Below, piece after piece: positions 8,205 through 16,330 of a stretch of DNA of 64,000 nucleotides; position 1 is the first letter of the stretch; each line of letters opens with the position of its first letter. A model generated the notes under the pieces. That model had not been told where the DNA came from. It made no database searches and worked only from the letters and a program-made list of their open reading frames with translations. Made by a program: the position numbers and the translations under genes. Source of the DNA: Microbacterium sp. JZ31 (GTDB taxonomy: Bacteria > Actinomycetota > Actinomycetes > Actinomycetales > Microbacteriaceae); the NCBI RefSeq assembly GCF_016805985.1, contig NZ_CP017661.1, positions 2,108,001-2,172,000 on the forward strand, in the 5' to 3' direction.

Positions 8205-9065
8205 TCAGGCTGTGTGGATCGCGTGGACGATCAGCAGCATCGTCACGACGAAGCCGCATGCGTAGTTGATCCAGAGGAAGTGTCGCCAGCCGCGGTTGGC
8301 GCGCTCCGAGTCCTCATCGGAGATCCGCGCGAAGGGGGCGGCGGCGAGCAGGTACGGGATGGCGAGCAGCGCGGCCCACGCGCCCGGCGGGCCGGTGATC
8401 AGCATCAGCAGACCGGCCGCCGTCCACGCGGCGAGCGCGAGCCGGACGGTGCGTGCGGCGCCGAGGGCCGTCGCGATCGAGGCGATGCCGGCCTCGCGGT
8501 CGGGCACGACGTCCTGGACGGCGCCGAAGGCGTGGCTCGCGATGCCCCACAGGAAGAACGCCGCGAGCAGGGCGACCAGCGCCGCGTCGAACGCTCCGCC
8601 GGCGAGTACCACGCCGTATGCCGCGGGACTCACGAAGTGCACGCTGGAGGTGACCGAGTCCAGCACGGGCACCTCCTTGAAGCGGAACGGCGGCGCCGAG
8701 TAGGCGAGCACGGCGAAGAGGCTGATCGCGAGCACGAGCCACGACAGCGGCGACCCCCACACGACGAGCAGCACGACGAAGGGAAGGCACGCGACCGCCG
8801 AGGCGATCAGGACGCCGCGATGGCGCTCGGGCGGCAGCAGGGCTCCCTCCACGCCGCCCTTGCGCGGGTTGGCGAGGTCGGAGGCGTAGTCGAACACGTC
8901 GTTCACGCCGTACATCGCGAGGTTGTACGGGATGAGGAAGAAGATCGTGCCGACGATCAGGGCCGCGTCGACCTCCCTCGCCGCGAGCAGGTACGCGGCC
9001 GCGAACGGATACGCGGTGTTGATCCAGCTGAGCGGGCGCGACGCCGCGAAGAGGTCACGGATCAC
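8205..9065 (-). CDS. crtEb: Lycopene elongase (UbiA-type prenyltransferase)
   Basis: Integral membrane prenyltransferase of the UbiA family that adds C5 units to lycopene on the way to C50 carotenoids. The product (286 aa) begins MIRDLFAASRPLSWINTAYP and holds the Asp-rich motif NDVFDYASDLANPRKGG, the Mg-prenyl-diphosphate site, plus about eight membrane segments. The GTG at 9065 was chosen because it overlaps the end of crtYf and starts at the usual N-terminus; the extra upstream frame is shadow. The identity rests on the motif plus the crtYe-crtYf-crtEb order known from C50 carotenoid producers. Confidence 0.9.
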   Translation of the reverse strand: MIRDLFAASRPLSWINTAYPFAAAYLLAAREVDAALIVGTIFFLIPYNLAMYGVNDVFDYASDLANPRKGGVEGALLPPERHRGVLIASAVACLPFVVLLVVWGSPLSWLVLAISLFAVLAYSAPPFRFKEVPVLDSVTSSVHFVSPAAYGVVLAGGAFDAALVALLAAFFLWGIASHAFGAVQDVVPDREAGIASIATALGAARTVRLALAAWTAAGLLMLITGPPGAWAALLAIPYLLAAAPFARISDEDSERANRGWRHFLWINYACGFVVTMLLIVHAIHTA

Positions 9066-9405
9066 GGCGGCTCCTCCGCTCGCGCGCGGCGATGAGCCGC
9101 GCCCAGACCGCCGGCAGCAGGATGACCGCCGCAAGCGGGTAGGCGAAGTCCTCGGCGGGCGCGGCGCCGATCCGGATGCCGGAGATGTGCGCGTCGTCGT
9201 AGGCGAACAGGCCCGCCGCGATCATGACGTTGTCGAACACGGCCGTCAGCGCGATGAGCGCCGCCGCGGCGAGCGCCAGCGCCGCGAGGGAGATCCTCTC
9301 CGGCGCGCCCGCGGCCCCCGCGGAGGCGCGGCCGCCGCGGCGCAGCAGCACCGCAGCGACGACCGCGACCGCGAGGAAGGCGGCGCACAGTCCGAGGTAG
9401 GTCAT
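9055..9405 (-). CDS. crtYf: C50 carotenoid cyclase subunit (lycopene cyclase domain)
   Basis: Small membrane protein of 116 aa with three hydrophobic segments and the PAEDFAYPLAAV motif typical of heterodimeric lycopene/C50 epsilon-cyclase subunits. It acts with CrtYe to cyclise the elongated lycopene ends. Its ATG overlaps the crtYe stop (ATGA), and its own end overlaps the crtEb start by 11 nt, so translation is probably coupled along the operon. The f/e assignment follows the usual order crtI-crtYe-crtYf-crtEb; the ring type (epsilon, beta or gamma) cannot be told from sequence by eye. Confidence 0.85.
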   Translation of the reverse strand: MTYLGLCAAFLAVAVVAAVLLRRGGRASAGAAGAPERISLAALALAAAALIALTAVFDNVMIAAGLFAYDDAHISGIRIGAAPAEDFAYPLAAVILLPAVWARLIAARERRSRRDP

Positions 9406-9731
9406 GCGCGGCCCGTCCTTCCGCGCGCGAGCACGCGCTCCGCACCGCACGCGAGCACCATCGTCAGTTCGCACAGGAACAGCAGGAACACCGGCTCCTC
9501 GAGCGGCAGCTCGGGGGCGAGCAGGATCCCCGTCATGAAGTCGGTCTCGGCGCGGAAGAAGATGCCGAGGCCGATGCCGAGCAGATCCCACGTCAGGAAG
9601 AAGGCCAGGCCGATGCCGAGCACCAGCAGCGCCGGTCCCGGCGCGCGGCCGAGGAACAGCCGGTGCCGCAGGTCGAGCGTGACGACGCCGGCCAGCGACA
9701 CGAGCAGGCACGCGAGGTACACGACGCTCAC
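9402..9731 (-). CDS. crtYe: C50 carotenoid cyclase subunit (lycopene cyclase domain)
   Basis: Product of 109 aa with three predicted membrane spans; the motif LPLEEPVFLLFLCEL carries the conserved acidic pair of this cyclase family. Partner of CrtYf. The start is the GTG at 9731, sharing GTGA with the crtI stop; a longer open frame upstream only mirrors crtI. Position directly after crtI and before crtYf supports the assignment. Confidence 0.85.
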   Translation of the reverse strand: MSVVYLACLLVSLAGVVTLDLRHRLFLGRAPGPALLVLGIGLAFFLTWDLLGIGLGIFFRAETDFMTGILLAPELPLEEPVFLLFLCELTMVLACGAERVLARGRTGRA

Positions 9732-11272
9732 GGCTCCTCCAGGGGGCCGGCCGAGCGATCCCCGCGCAGGCGCTTCACCACGAGCTCCGCGCTGATCAGG
9801 CACATGGGCAGACCGATCCCGGGGATCGTCGTCGCGCCCGCGTACAGCAGCCCGCGCACGCGCGGCGACGCGTTGGTGCCGCGCATCACGGCGCTCTGCC
9901 GCAGGGTGTGCGCGGGTCCGAGCGCTCCCCCGCGCCACGCGCCGAAGTCGCGCTCGAAGTCGGCGGGCCCGATGCTGCGCCGGACGACGATCCGCTCCGC
10001 GAGGTCGGGGATGCCCGCCCAGCCCGCGATCTGCTCGATCGCGGCGTCCACCGCCCGCTCCACGGCGGGGCTGCCGGTGCCGTCGCGTCCGCCGTCGCCG
10101 ATGGCGGGATCGGCGGGGACCGGGATGAGCACGAACAGGTTCTCGTGTCCCTCCGGTGCCACGTCGTCCGTGGCGCTCGGGCGGCAGACGTAGATCGAGG
10201 CCGGATCCGGGATCCGCGGGTTCGCGCCGTAGATCGCGTCGAAGCCCTCCTCCCACTCACGCGTGAAGAACAGCGTGTGGTGCGCGAGCTCGGGCAGGGC
10301 TCCGCGCACGCCGAGGAGCGCGAGCACGGCGCCGGGCCCCGGGTTGCGCGAGGCCCACCACGCGTCGGAGCGCGTGCGGTACGCCGGCTCCAGTAGCCGC
10401 CGCTCGGTCTCGTGCAGATCGGCGCTCGAGACCACGACGTCCGCGGGGACGTGCTCGATGCCGCCGTCGCCGGTCTCGACCTCGACGCCCGTCACGGTGC
10501 GGCCCTCGACCGTGATGCCGCGTGCGCGCGTGCCCGTGCGCAGGTGTGCGCCCTCCTTCTCGGCGAGCCGCGCGATCGCGTCGATCACGGCCCCGAAGCC
10601 GCCCCGCGGGTAGAGCACGCCCTGCCCGATGTCGAGGTGGCTCATGAGGTGGTACATGCTGGGCGCCGCAGCGGGCGACGTGCCGAGGAACACCGCCGGA
10701 TAACCGAGCACCTGCTGCACGCGCCGGTCCTCCGAGTGGCGGCGGATGAACCTGTCCAGCGGCTCCGCGAGCAGACGCGACAGCAGCGGCAGGCGCGCGA
10801 GGGTGTCCCGCCCGAGGAAGGGCCGCAGCGACGCGAAGGTGCTGTAGAGGAAGCGGGATGTCGCGAGCTCGTACGTCTCGGCCGCGGACGCCAGGTACGC
10901 GTCGATCCGGTCCGCCGCCGCGGGATCCAGCGACACGAGCGCGTCGCGCGCGCCGGTCGCGGGCAGATCGAACGCGTCCTGCTCGCCCTCGAAGTACACG
11001 CGGTACGCGGGATCCAGCGGAACCAGGTCGAGCTGCTCGGCCGAGGAGGTGCCGAGCAGACGGAAGAAGTGGTCGAAGACCTCGGGCATGAGGTACCAGG
11101 ACGGTCCGGTGTCGAACGAGAACCCGTCCGCCGACCACCGCCCGGCGCGTCCGCCGAGCTCGTCGCGCGCCTCGACCAGGGTCACCTCGGCGCCCTCGCG
11201 TGCGACGAGCGCCGCGGTGGCGAGCCCCGAGATGCCCCCGCCGATCACGACCACGCGCTGCCGCGCGGTCAC
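9728..11272 (-). CDS. crtI: Phytoene desaturase (lycopene-forming)
   Basis: FAD-dependent CrtI-type desaturase that turns phytoene into lycopene. It has an N-terminal dinucleotide-binding fold VVVIGGGISGLATAALVA followed by the LVEARDELGGRAG extension. The C-terminal carotenoid oxidoreductase signature is close to LLYAGATTIPGIGLPMCL. At 514 aa it has the standard family length. The gene overlaps crtB upstream (ATGA) and crtYe downstream (GTGA), consistent with a tightly coupled operon. Confidence 0.95.
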   Translation of the reverse strand: MTARQRVVVIGGGISGLATAALVAREGAEVTLVEARDELGGRAGRWSADGFSFDTGPSWYLMPEVFDHFFRLLGTSSAEQLDLVPLDPAYRVYFEGEQDAFDLPATGARDALVSLDPAAADRIDAYLASAAETYELATSRFLYSTFASLRPFLGRDTLARLPLLSRLLAEPLDRFIRRHSEDRRVQQVLGYPAVFLGTSPAAAPSMYHLMSHLDIGQGVLYPRGGFGAVIDAIARLAEKEGAHLRTGTRARGITVEGRTVTGVEVETGDGGIEHVPADVVVSSADLHETERRLLEPAYRTRSDAWWASRNPGPGAVLALLGVRGALPELAHHTLFFTREWEEGFDAIYGANPRIPDPASIYVCRPSATDDVAPEGHENLFVLIPVPADPAIGDGGRDGTGSPAVERAVDAAIEQIAGWAGIPDLAERIVVRRSIGPADFERDFGAWRGGALGPAHTLRQSAVMRGTNASPRVRGLLYAGATTIPGIGLPMCLISAELVVKRLRGDRSAGPLEEP

Positions 11273-12141
11273 GCCGGCACCCGCCCGAGAGCGGCGCGGG
11301 TCAGCAGGCTCACCTTCGTGCGGGCCGGCACCGAGATCCGGCGTCGGCGCAGCTCCTCGGCCGGGGTCCGCCGCACCCGGTCGTTCAGCTCGCCGAACAG
11401 GGCCGCGGCCGCGGCCGTCGCGCGGCGCGATCCCGGTGGCAGCCGCACGATCGCGCGCCGCGCGACCGCCAGGTCGTCATCGATCTCCCGCACGAACCGA
11501 TCCTTGTCCTTCTCCGTGAAGTGCACCGGGTCGACGCCCGGCAGGTACACGCGCCCGAGGCGCTCGACGTCGTCGCGCAGGTCCCGCAGGAAGTTCACCT
11601 TCTGGAACGCCGCGCCCAGACGCCGCGCGCCCTCCTCGAGCTCCTCGTCGATGCGCACGCCCGCGCCCTCCCGCGCGAAGACCCGCAGGCACATCGAGCC
11701 GACGACCTCGGCCGAGCCGTGGATGTAGGTGCGGTACGCCTCCGGATCGAACACCGACGCGCCCTGCGCATCCGTGCGCATGGACGCGAAGAACGGACGC
11801 AGCAGCTCCTCCCCGATCCCCGTCTCGCGCGCCGTGACGGCGAACGCGTGCACGACGAGGTTCGCGCTGAACCCGCGCGCCAGGGCGCGAAGGGTCTCCT
11901 GCTCGAGCTCGTCCAGCAGCGCGAGGCAGTCGGGCGCCGCGAGGCCCGCCTCCGATGCCGGTCCGTCGACGATCTCGTCGGCCACGCGCACGAGGGCGTA
12001 GACGTCGGCGATGCGGCCGCGCTCCTCGCGCGGGAGCAGGCGGCTCGCGAGGCCGAACGACGTCGAGTAGGCGCCGATCACGCGCGCCGACGAGGTGTGC
12101 GCCGTGCGGGTGTACAGGTCGAGTCCGGATGGGCGCGTCAT
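11269..12141 (-). CDS. crtB: Phytoene synthase
   Basis: Condenses two GGPP to phytoene. The 290-aa product has both Asp-rich motifs of the squalene/phytoene synthase family: VRVADEIVD in the N-terminal third and NFLRDLRDDVERLGRVYLP in the second half. The ATG at 12141 overlaps the stop of the GGPP synthase gene, and the frame upstream of it mirrors that gene. Standard length, no defects seen. Confidence 0.95.
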   Translation of the reverse strand: MTRPSGLDLYTRTAHTSSARVIGAYSTSFGLASRLLPREERGRIADVYALVRVADEIVDGPASEAGLAAPDCLALLDELEQETLRALARGFSANLVVHAFAVTARETGIGEELLRPFFASMRTDAQGASVFDPEAYRTYIHGSAEVVGSMCLRVFAREGAGVRIDEELEEGARRLGAAFQKVNFLRDLRDDVERLGRVYLPGVDPVHFTEKDKDRFVREIDDDLAVARRAIVRLPPGSRRATAAAAALFGELNDRVRRTPAEELRRRRISVPARTKVSLLTRAALGRVPA

Positions 12142-13247
12142 GCGTCGCGCTCCACGCACATCCCCGCGATCCCCCGCAGCTCGCGGCGGAGATCCTCCGG
12201 CAGACCGGCGCCGTCGATGTCGCGTTCCACCTGCGAACGCTGCTCGGCGATGAGTGCCTCCACCGCCGCGACCGCGCCGCTCGTGACGAGCGCGGCGCGC
12301 AGCCGCTCGGCGTCCTCCGCCGCGAGCGAGCGAACGCCGAACAGGTGCGCCACGTCGCGCCAGACGTCCTCGCGCTCGGCGAACGCGATCAGCAGCGTGC
12401 GCTTGCCCTCGCGCAGGTCGCCCGTGGTGCTCTTGCCCGTGCGCTCCTCGGCGCCGAACACGCCCAGCATGTCGTCCCGCAGCTGGTAGAGCACGCCGAG
12501 ACTCGTGCCGATGCGCCAGAGCGCTTCGGCGGTCGCGGCGTCGGCCCCGGCAAGCACAGCGCCCGCGCGCAGGGGCGCCGCGAACGAATAGGTCGCGGTC
12601 TTCTGCTCCATCATGCGCCGGATGTCGGCGCTCTCCGCAGGCAGGACGCCGAGCGCGTAGCCCACGTCGGAATGCTCGCCCGCGGCCGTGAGGAAGACCG
12701 CGTCGTCGACGATCTCGTTGAGCTGCGCGCGCGCGGGGCTGTCGATGCGGGCGATCAGCGCGTGCACGCCGCTGAGCAGCAGGTCGCCCGCCAGCAGTCC
12801 GGATGCGGCGCCCCACGCGGTGGCGGTGACCGGGTCGGCGCCGGCCTCCGTGGCGGATCCCGCGAACTCGCCCGCCAGGTTGGCACGGCCGCGCCGCATG
12901 AGGTCGCCGTCCAGCACGTCGTCGTGCAGCAGCAGCGCGCTGTGCAGCACCTCGAACGCGGCGGCGACCACGGCGGCCGATGCGCGATCGTGGCCGCCGA
13001 GCGCGTCGTGGGCGAGCACGACGAGGCGCGGCCGCAGCCGCTTCCCGCCGCGCGCGGAGGCCGCAGCGCGCCGCCAGAGCAGACTCGCCTGCTCCCCCAG
13101 TGCCTCGGCCCGCGCGATGCGGTCGGCGAAGTAGTCCTCGATCACCGCGTCCACGAGGTGCTCGACCGGCGGCGCGTCACCGTGCGCGGCAGTCCGGTCG
13201 GCGACCGGTGCCTCCCGCGTCCTGACGGGTGCCTCGTGGGTGCTCAC
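12138..13247 (-). CDS. crtE: Geranylgeranyl diphosphate synthase
   Basis: Trans-prenyl diphosphate synthase supplying GGPP for carotenoids. The first Asp-rich motif is LHDDVLDGD and the second QLRDDMLGVFG; GGKRLRPRLV near residue 70 is the IPP-binding region. Length 369 aa with a 25-residue Thr/Ala-rich N-terminal extension. The GTG at 13247 overlaps the idi stop (GTGA). Also called idsA in related cyclusters; the product chain length (C20) is inferred from cluster context. Confidence 0.92.
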   Translation of the reverse strand: MSTHEAPVRTREAPVADRTAAHGDAPPVEHLVDAVIEDYFADRIARAEALGEQASLLWRRAAASARGGKRLRPRLVVLAHDALGGHDRASAAVVAAAFEVLHSALLLHDDVLDGDLMRRGRANLAGEFAGSATEAGADPVTATAWGAASGLLAGDLLLSGVHALIARIDSPARAQLNEIVDDAVFLTAAGEHSDVGYALGVLPAESADIRRMMEQKTATYSFAAPLRAGAVLAGADAATAEALWRIGTSLGVLYQLRDDMLGVFGAEERTGKSTTGDLREGKRTLLIAFAEREDVWRDVAHLFGVRSLAAEDAERLRAALVTSGAVAAVEALIAEQRSQVERDIDGAGLPEDLRRELRGIAGMCVERDA

Positions 13248-13810
13248 GCGCGCGACTCCGTCCAGGCCGCGGCGGAGATGGCGCCGCCGGCGCCGGACAG
13301 CTCCCGCGCCTGCAGCACCAGCCAGGGGCTGAACGCCCACGGTGCGGCCGCGAGCGCCGCGGCGAGCTGAGCGGGCTCGATCCAGGCGGCGTCCATCGCC
13401 TCGTCGGGGTCGAGCACGGGGTCCGCCACCGCCTCCGCGGTGTAGACGGGGCAGATCTCGTTCTCGACCACGCCGGAGGCGTCGACGGCGCGATAGCGGA
13501 AATCGGGCAGCACGAGCCGCAGGTCGCGAAGCTCGAGCCCGAGCTCCTGGCGGCCCCGCCGCTCCACGGCGTCGGGGATGGGCTCGAAGGGCTGCGGGTG
13601 TCCACAGAACGCGTTGGTCCAGGTGCCGGGCCAGGTGCGCTTGGTCAGCGCGCGCCGCGTCAGCAGGATCCTGCCGTTCGCGTCGCGCACGTGGCAGGAG
13701 AACGCCAGGTGCAGCGCGGTCTGCGTATCGTGCACCGTGGCCTTCGGGGCGACACCGCACGGATCTCCGCGCTCGTCCAGCAGGACGACGCGTTCGGTCG
13801 GATCGCTCAC
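13244..13810 (-). CDS. idi: Isopentenyl-diphosphate delta-isomerase (type I)
   Basis: Interconverts IPP and DMAPP. Nudix-like fold of 188 aa with the conserved TWTNAFCGHPQPFE segment (catalytic Cys) and VENEICPVYTA (catalytic Glu). First gene of the carotenoid operon. The start is the GTG at 13810 with GGGAGA 6 nt upstream. The promoter region is shared with the divergent MarR gene and contains the palindrome at 13830-13844. Confidence 0.94.
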   Translation of the reverse strand: MSDPTERVVLLDERGDPCGVAPKATVHDTQTALHLAFSCHVRDANGRILLTRRALTKRTWPGTWTNAFCGHPQPFEPIPDAVERRGRQELGLELRDLRLVLPDFRYRAVDASGVVENEICPVYTAEAVADPVLDPDEAMDAAWIEPAQLAAALAAAPWAFSPWLVLQARELSGAGGAISAAAWTESRA

Positions 13811-13829
13811 GTAATTCTCCCGGTTTATT

Positions 13830-13844
13830 ACTAGCTTGGCTAGT
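13830..13844. promoter_or_regulatory. Palindromic operator candidate between idi and the CrtR-like gene
   Basis: ACTAGC-TTG-GCTAGT is a perfect inverted repeat with 6-bp arms and a 3-bp centre. It lies 20 bp from the idi start and 46 bp from the regulator start, in an AT-richer patch. Related half-sites follow at 13851 (TTAGCC) and 13878 (CTAGCC). A minus-strand TAACAT at 13848-13853 could be the crt -10; the palindrome would then cover the transcription start. Binding by the adjacent MarR protein is inferred. Confidence 0.6.
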
Positions 13845-13890
13845 TACATGTTAGCCATACATTCCGCCGTCCGTCGACTAGCCTCATCGC

Positions 13891-14493
13891 ATGGGTGAGG
13901 AGAGCCCGCCGCCGAGGCGCCACGTGGTCCTGCACGACCCGCGCCTGTCCGATCCGGACGAGGAGCTCGTCCGACGCGCGCATCTGTCGGATGCCGAGCT
14001 GGCCGAGGTGATGCGCGTTCTCGACGCCATGCGGCGCTGGCGTGAGACGGAGCGCGCCGCGAACGAGGCGTCCCAGCGGTACATGAAGCTGGGCGAGACC
14101 GACATGCGGGCGCTGCGGTTCCTGATCGCGGCGCAGCGCCAGGGGGTCGTCGCCACGCCGAGTCGGATCGCCGCCCACCTGGGGGTCTCGACCGCGTCGA
14201 TGACCAAGCTGCTGGATCGCCTGGCCGAGGGAGGTCATATCCGCAGGATGCCCCATCCGAGCGACCGCCGCAGCCTGGCGATCGAGGTCACGGACGAGAC
14301 CCGCCTGGCGGCACGGGCGAGCGTGGGACGCACGCACGCGCGGCGCTTCGACGCGATCGCCGCCCTGACGTCCGGGGAGCGCGAAGCCGTCGCGCGGTTC
14401 TTCGACTCCCTGATCGCGACGGCCGGCATCCACGACACACCCGGCATCGATGAGACTCTCGGCCTCGGCGCCGCCCCCGACGCCGAGGGCTGA
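13891..14493 (+). CDS. MarR-family regulator, CrtR-like
   Basis: Winged-helix MarR protein of 200 aa, divergent from the carotenoid operon. In Corynebacterium a MarR protein in the same position (CrtR) represses the crt operon and is relieved by GGPP. The DNA-binding part runs through ATPSRIAAHLGVSTASMTKL and the wing MPHPSDRRSLAIEVT. An N-terminal extension of about 70 residues precedes the usual MarR fold. The ATG follows TAGCCT (13879-13884) by 6 nt without a Shine-Dalgarno sequence, so the mRNA is probably leaderless. The ligand is inferred, not visible. Confidence 0.85.
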   Translation: MGEESPPPRRHVVLHDPRLSDPDEELVRRAHLSDAELAEVMRVLDAMRRWRETERAANEASQRYMKLGETDMRALRFLIAAQRQGVVATPSRIAAHLGVSTASMTKLLDRLAEGGHIRRMPHPSDRRSLAIEVTDETRLAARASVGRTHARRFDAIAALTSGEREAVARFFDSLIATAGIHDTPGIDETLGLGAAPDAEG

Positions 14494-14601
14494 CGGACAC
14501 GGCGTCCGCCGCCTCTCGGGCGCGGTCCGCCGCGGCGCGAGACCGACCGAATGAGCCTTCCGCGGCCCCGGTGCCGCGGTCACGCGCCTAGGGTCGCAGA
14601 C

Positions 14602-15024
14602 ATGGACGCTCTCTACTCGACCGAAGCTCTCGCCACCGGCGCCGGCCGTGACGGCCGCGTCGCCGTCGCCGGATCGGATCTCGCATTCGACCTCGCGGTG
14701 CCCAAGGAGATGGGCGGCTCCGGAGCGGGCGCCAACCCCGAGCAGCTGTTCGCCGCCGGTTACGCGGCGTGCTTCCACTCGGCGCTGCAGGCGGCCGCGC
14801 GCGGCCGCAAGATCGCCGTCGACGGCTCCTCCGTGGGCTCCCGGGTCTCGATCGGCCCGAACGGCGACCGCGGATTCCAGCTCGCGGTGCAGCTCGAGGT
14901 CGTCATCCCCGACCTCGATCACGAGACGGCGCAGGAGCTCGCCGACGCCGCGCATCAGATGTGCCCGTACTCGAACGCCACGCGCGGCAACATCGAGGTG
15001 ACCGTCTCGGTCTCCGACGACTGA
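14602..15024 (+). CDS. ohr: Organic hydroperoxide resistance protein (Ohr)
   Basis: Thiol peroxidase that reduces organic and fatty-acid hydroperoxides. The 140-aa OsmC/Ohr fold has the two redox Cys in GYAACFHSAL and MCPYSNATRGN, and the YSTEALATG N-terminus typical of Ohr rather than OsmC. TAGGGT at 14589-14594, 7 nt before the ATG, with no Shine-Dalgarno sequence suggests a leaderless mRNA. No OhrR gene adjoins it; the upstream MarR protein belongs to the crt cluster by position, though it could influence both. Confidence 0.93.
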   Translation: MDALYSTEALATGAGRDGRVAVAGSDLAFDLAVPKEMGGSGAGANPEQLFAAGYAACFHSALQAAARGRKIAVDGSSVGSRVSIGPNGDRGFQLAVQLEVVIPDLDHETAQELADAAHQMCPYSNATRGNIEVTVSVSDD

Positions 15025-15072
15025 GCACCGGCACCGGCTCCGGAAGCGCCGGCGCCGCGGCCCGGACGCACC

Positions 15073-15109
15073 GATTCCGCGCCGGCCCGAATCGGGCCCG
15101 CGCGGAATC
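15073..15109. terminator. Hairpin between convergent ohr and prpC
   Basis: GATTCCGCGC at 15073-15082 pairs with GCGCGGAATC at 15100-15109. The stem extends inward to about 17 of 18 pairs with one mismatch and a tiny loop at AAT. It lies between the two convergent stops. There is no U-tract, so it is either a bidirectional terminator or only an mRNA-end stabiliser. Confidence 0.6.
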
Positions 15110-15127
15110 GCGTCGGATGGCGGCGTG

Positions 15128-16330
15128 TCAGCCCGCCGACTCCTCGGGCCGCTCGGCCGCCTCGGCCGCGGCCTCGTCGGGCACATAGCCGTCGACGTGG
15201 CGCTCGTCCGGTCCGCTGTAGGCGGACAGGGGCCGGATCAGGGCGTTGGAGCCCTGCTGCTCGATGATGTGCGCGGTCCAGCCCGTGATGCGGGCGGCGA
15301 CGAACAGCGGCGTGAACGTGACGGTGTCGAAGCCGATCAGGTTGTACGCCGGACCGGACGGGTAGTCGAGGTTCGGGTAAATCCCCTTCCGCTCGACGAA
15401 CTCGCGCTCGAGCGTCTCGTAGAGCTCGGCGACGTCGGGGCGGTCGTAGTGCGCCACGAGCGTGTCGAGCGCGGCCTTCATGGTGGGCACGCGCGAGTCG
15501 CCGCGCTTGTAGACGCGGTGGCCGAAGCCCATGATCTTGCGCTTCTCGGCGAGCGCGGCGTCGAGCCAGGGTCCCACGGCGGCCGCGGTGCCGATCTCGT
15601 CGAGGATGTGCAGCACGGCCTCGTTGGCGCCGCCGTGCAGCGGCCCCTTGAGCGCACCCATCGCTCCGACCACGGCCGAGTACAGGTCGCTGAGCGTCGA
15701 CGTGATGACGCGCGCGGTGAACGTCGAGGCGTTGAAGGAGTGCTCGGCGTACAGGATCATCGACCGGTTGAAGGCGTCGACGACGACCTCGTCCGGATCC
15801 TCGCCGAACGTCATCCAGAGGAAGTTCGCGGCGTAGTCGAGGTCGTCGCGCGGCGCGACGGGGTCGAGTCCGCGGCGACGGCGCTGGCCGTAGGCAACGA
15901 GCGCCGGCAGTGCGGCGAACAGGCGGATCGACCGCTCGAGGTTCTCCTCGGCCGTGCCCACGGCCTCCAGCACGTTGTCGGTGCCGGCGGTGTCGATCGC
16001 GCCGAGAACGCTCACGGCCGTGCGCAGCTCGTCCATCGGGTGCGCCGACGCGGGCTGCAGGTCGATGACCGCCTTCACCTCGGGGGCCAGGGCGCGGTGG
16101 CGACGCTCGGTCGCGCGCAGCTCGGCGAGCTGGTGCTCGTCGGGAAGCTCGCCGTGCCACAGCAGGTAGGCGACGGCCTCGAACGACTGCGTCGCGGCGA
16201 GCTCCTGCACCGGATAGCCGCGATACAGCAGCGAGTTCGTCTCGGGGTTGACCTTGGAGATGGCGGTCTCGTCGGCGATCACGCCCGCGAGCCCCTTCTT
16301 GATGTCGCTCATCATGCTCCTCACGTTCAC
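15128..16330 (-). CDS. prpC: 2-methylcitrate synthase
   Basis: Citrate synthase-family enzyme that condenses propionyl-CoA with oxaloacetate in the methylcitrate cycle. Catalytic segments: LKGPLHGGANEAV (His), MGFGHRVYKRGDSRV (His) and the late Asp region IGFDTVTFTPLFVAARITGW. The prpD-prpB-prpC context decides for methylcitrate over citrate synthase. The GTG at 16330 shares GTGA with the prpB stop, but GAGGAG before the double ATG (16315/16312) makes Met6 or Met7 a likely real start. The C-terminal tail is Ala/Glu-rich. Confidence 0.92.
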   Translation of the reverse strand: MNVRSMMSDIKKGLAGVIADETAISKVNPETNSLLYRGYPVQELAATQSFEAVAYLLWHGELPDEHQLAELRATERRHRALAPEVKAVIDLQPASAHPMDELRTAVSVLGAIDTAGTDNVLEAVGTAEENLERSIRLFAALPALVAYGQRRRRGLDPVAPRDDLDYAANFLWMTFGEDPDEVVVDAFNRSMILYAEHSFNASTFTARVITSTLSDLYSAVVGAMGALKGPLHGGANEAVLHILDEIGTAAAVGPWLDAALAEKRKIMGFGHRVYKRGDSRVPTMKAALDTLVAHYDRPDVAELYETLEREFVERKGIYPNLDYPSGPAYNLIGFDTVTFTPLFVAARITGWTAHIIEQQGSNALIRPLSAYSGPDERHVDGYVPDEAAAEAAERPEESAG

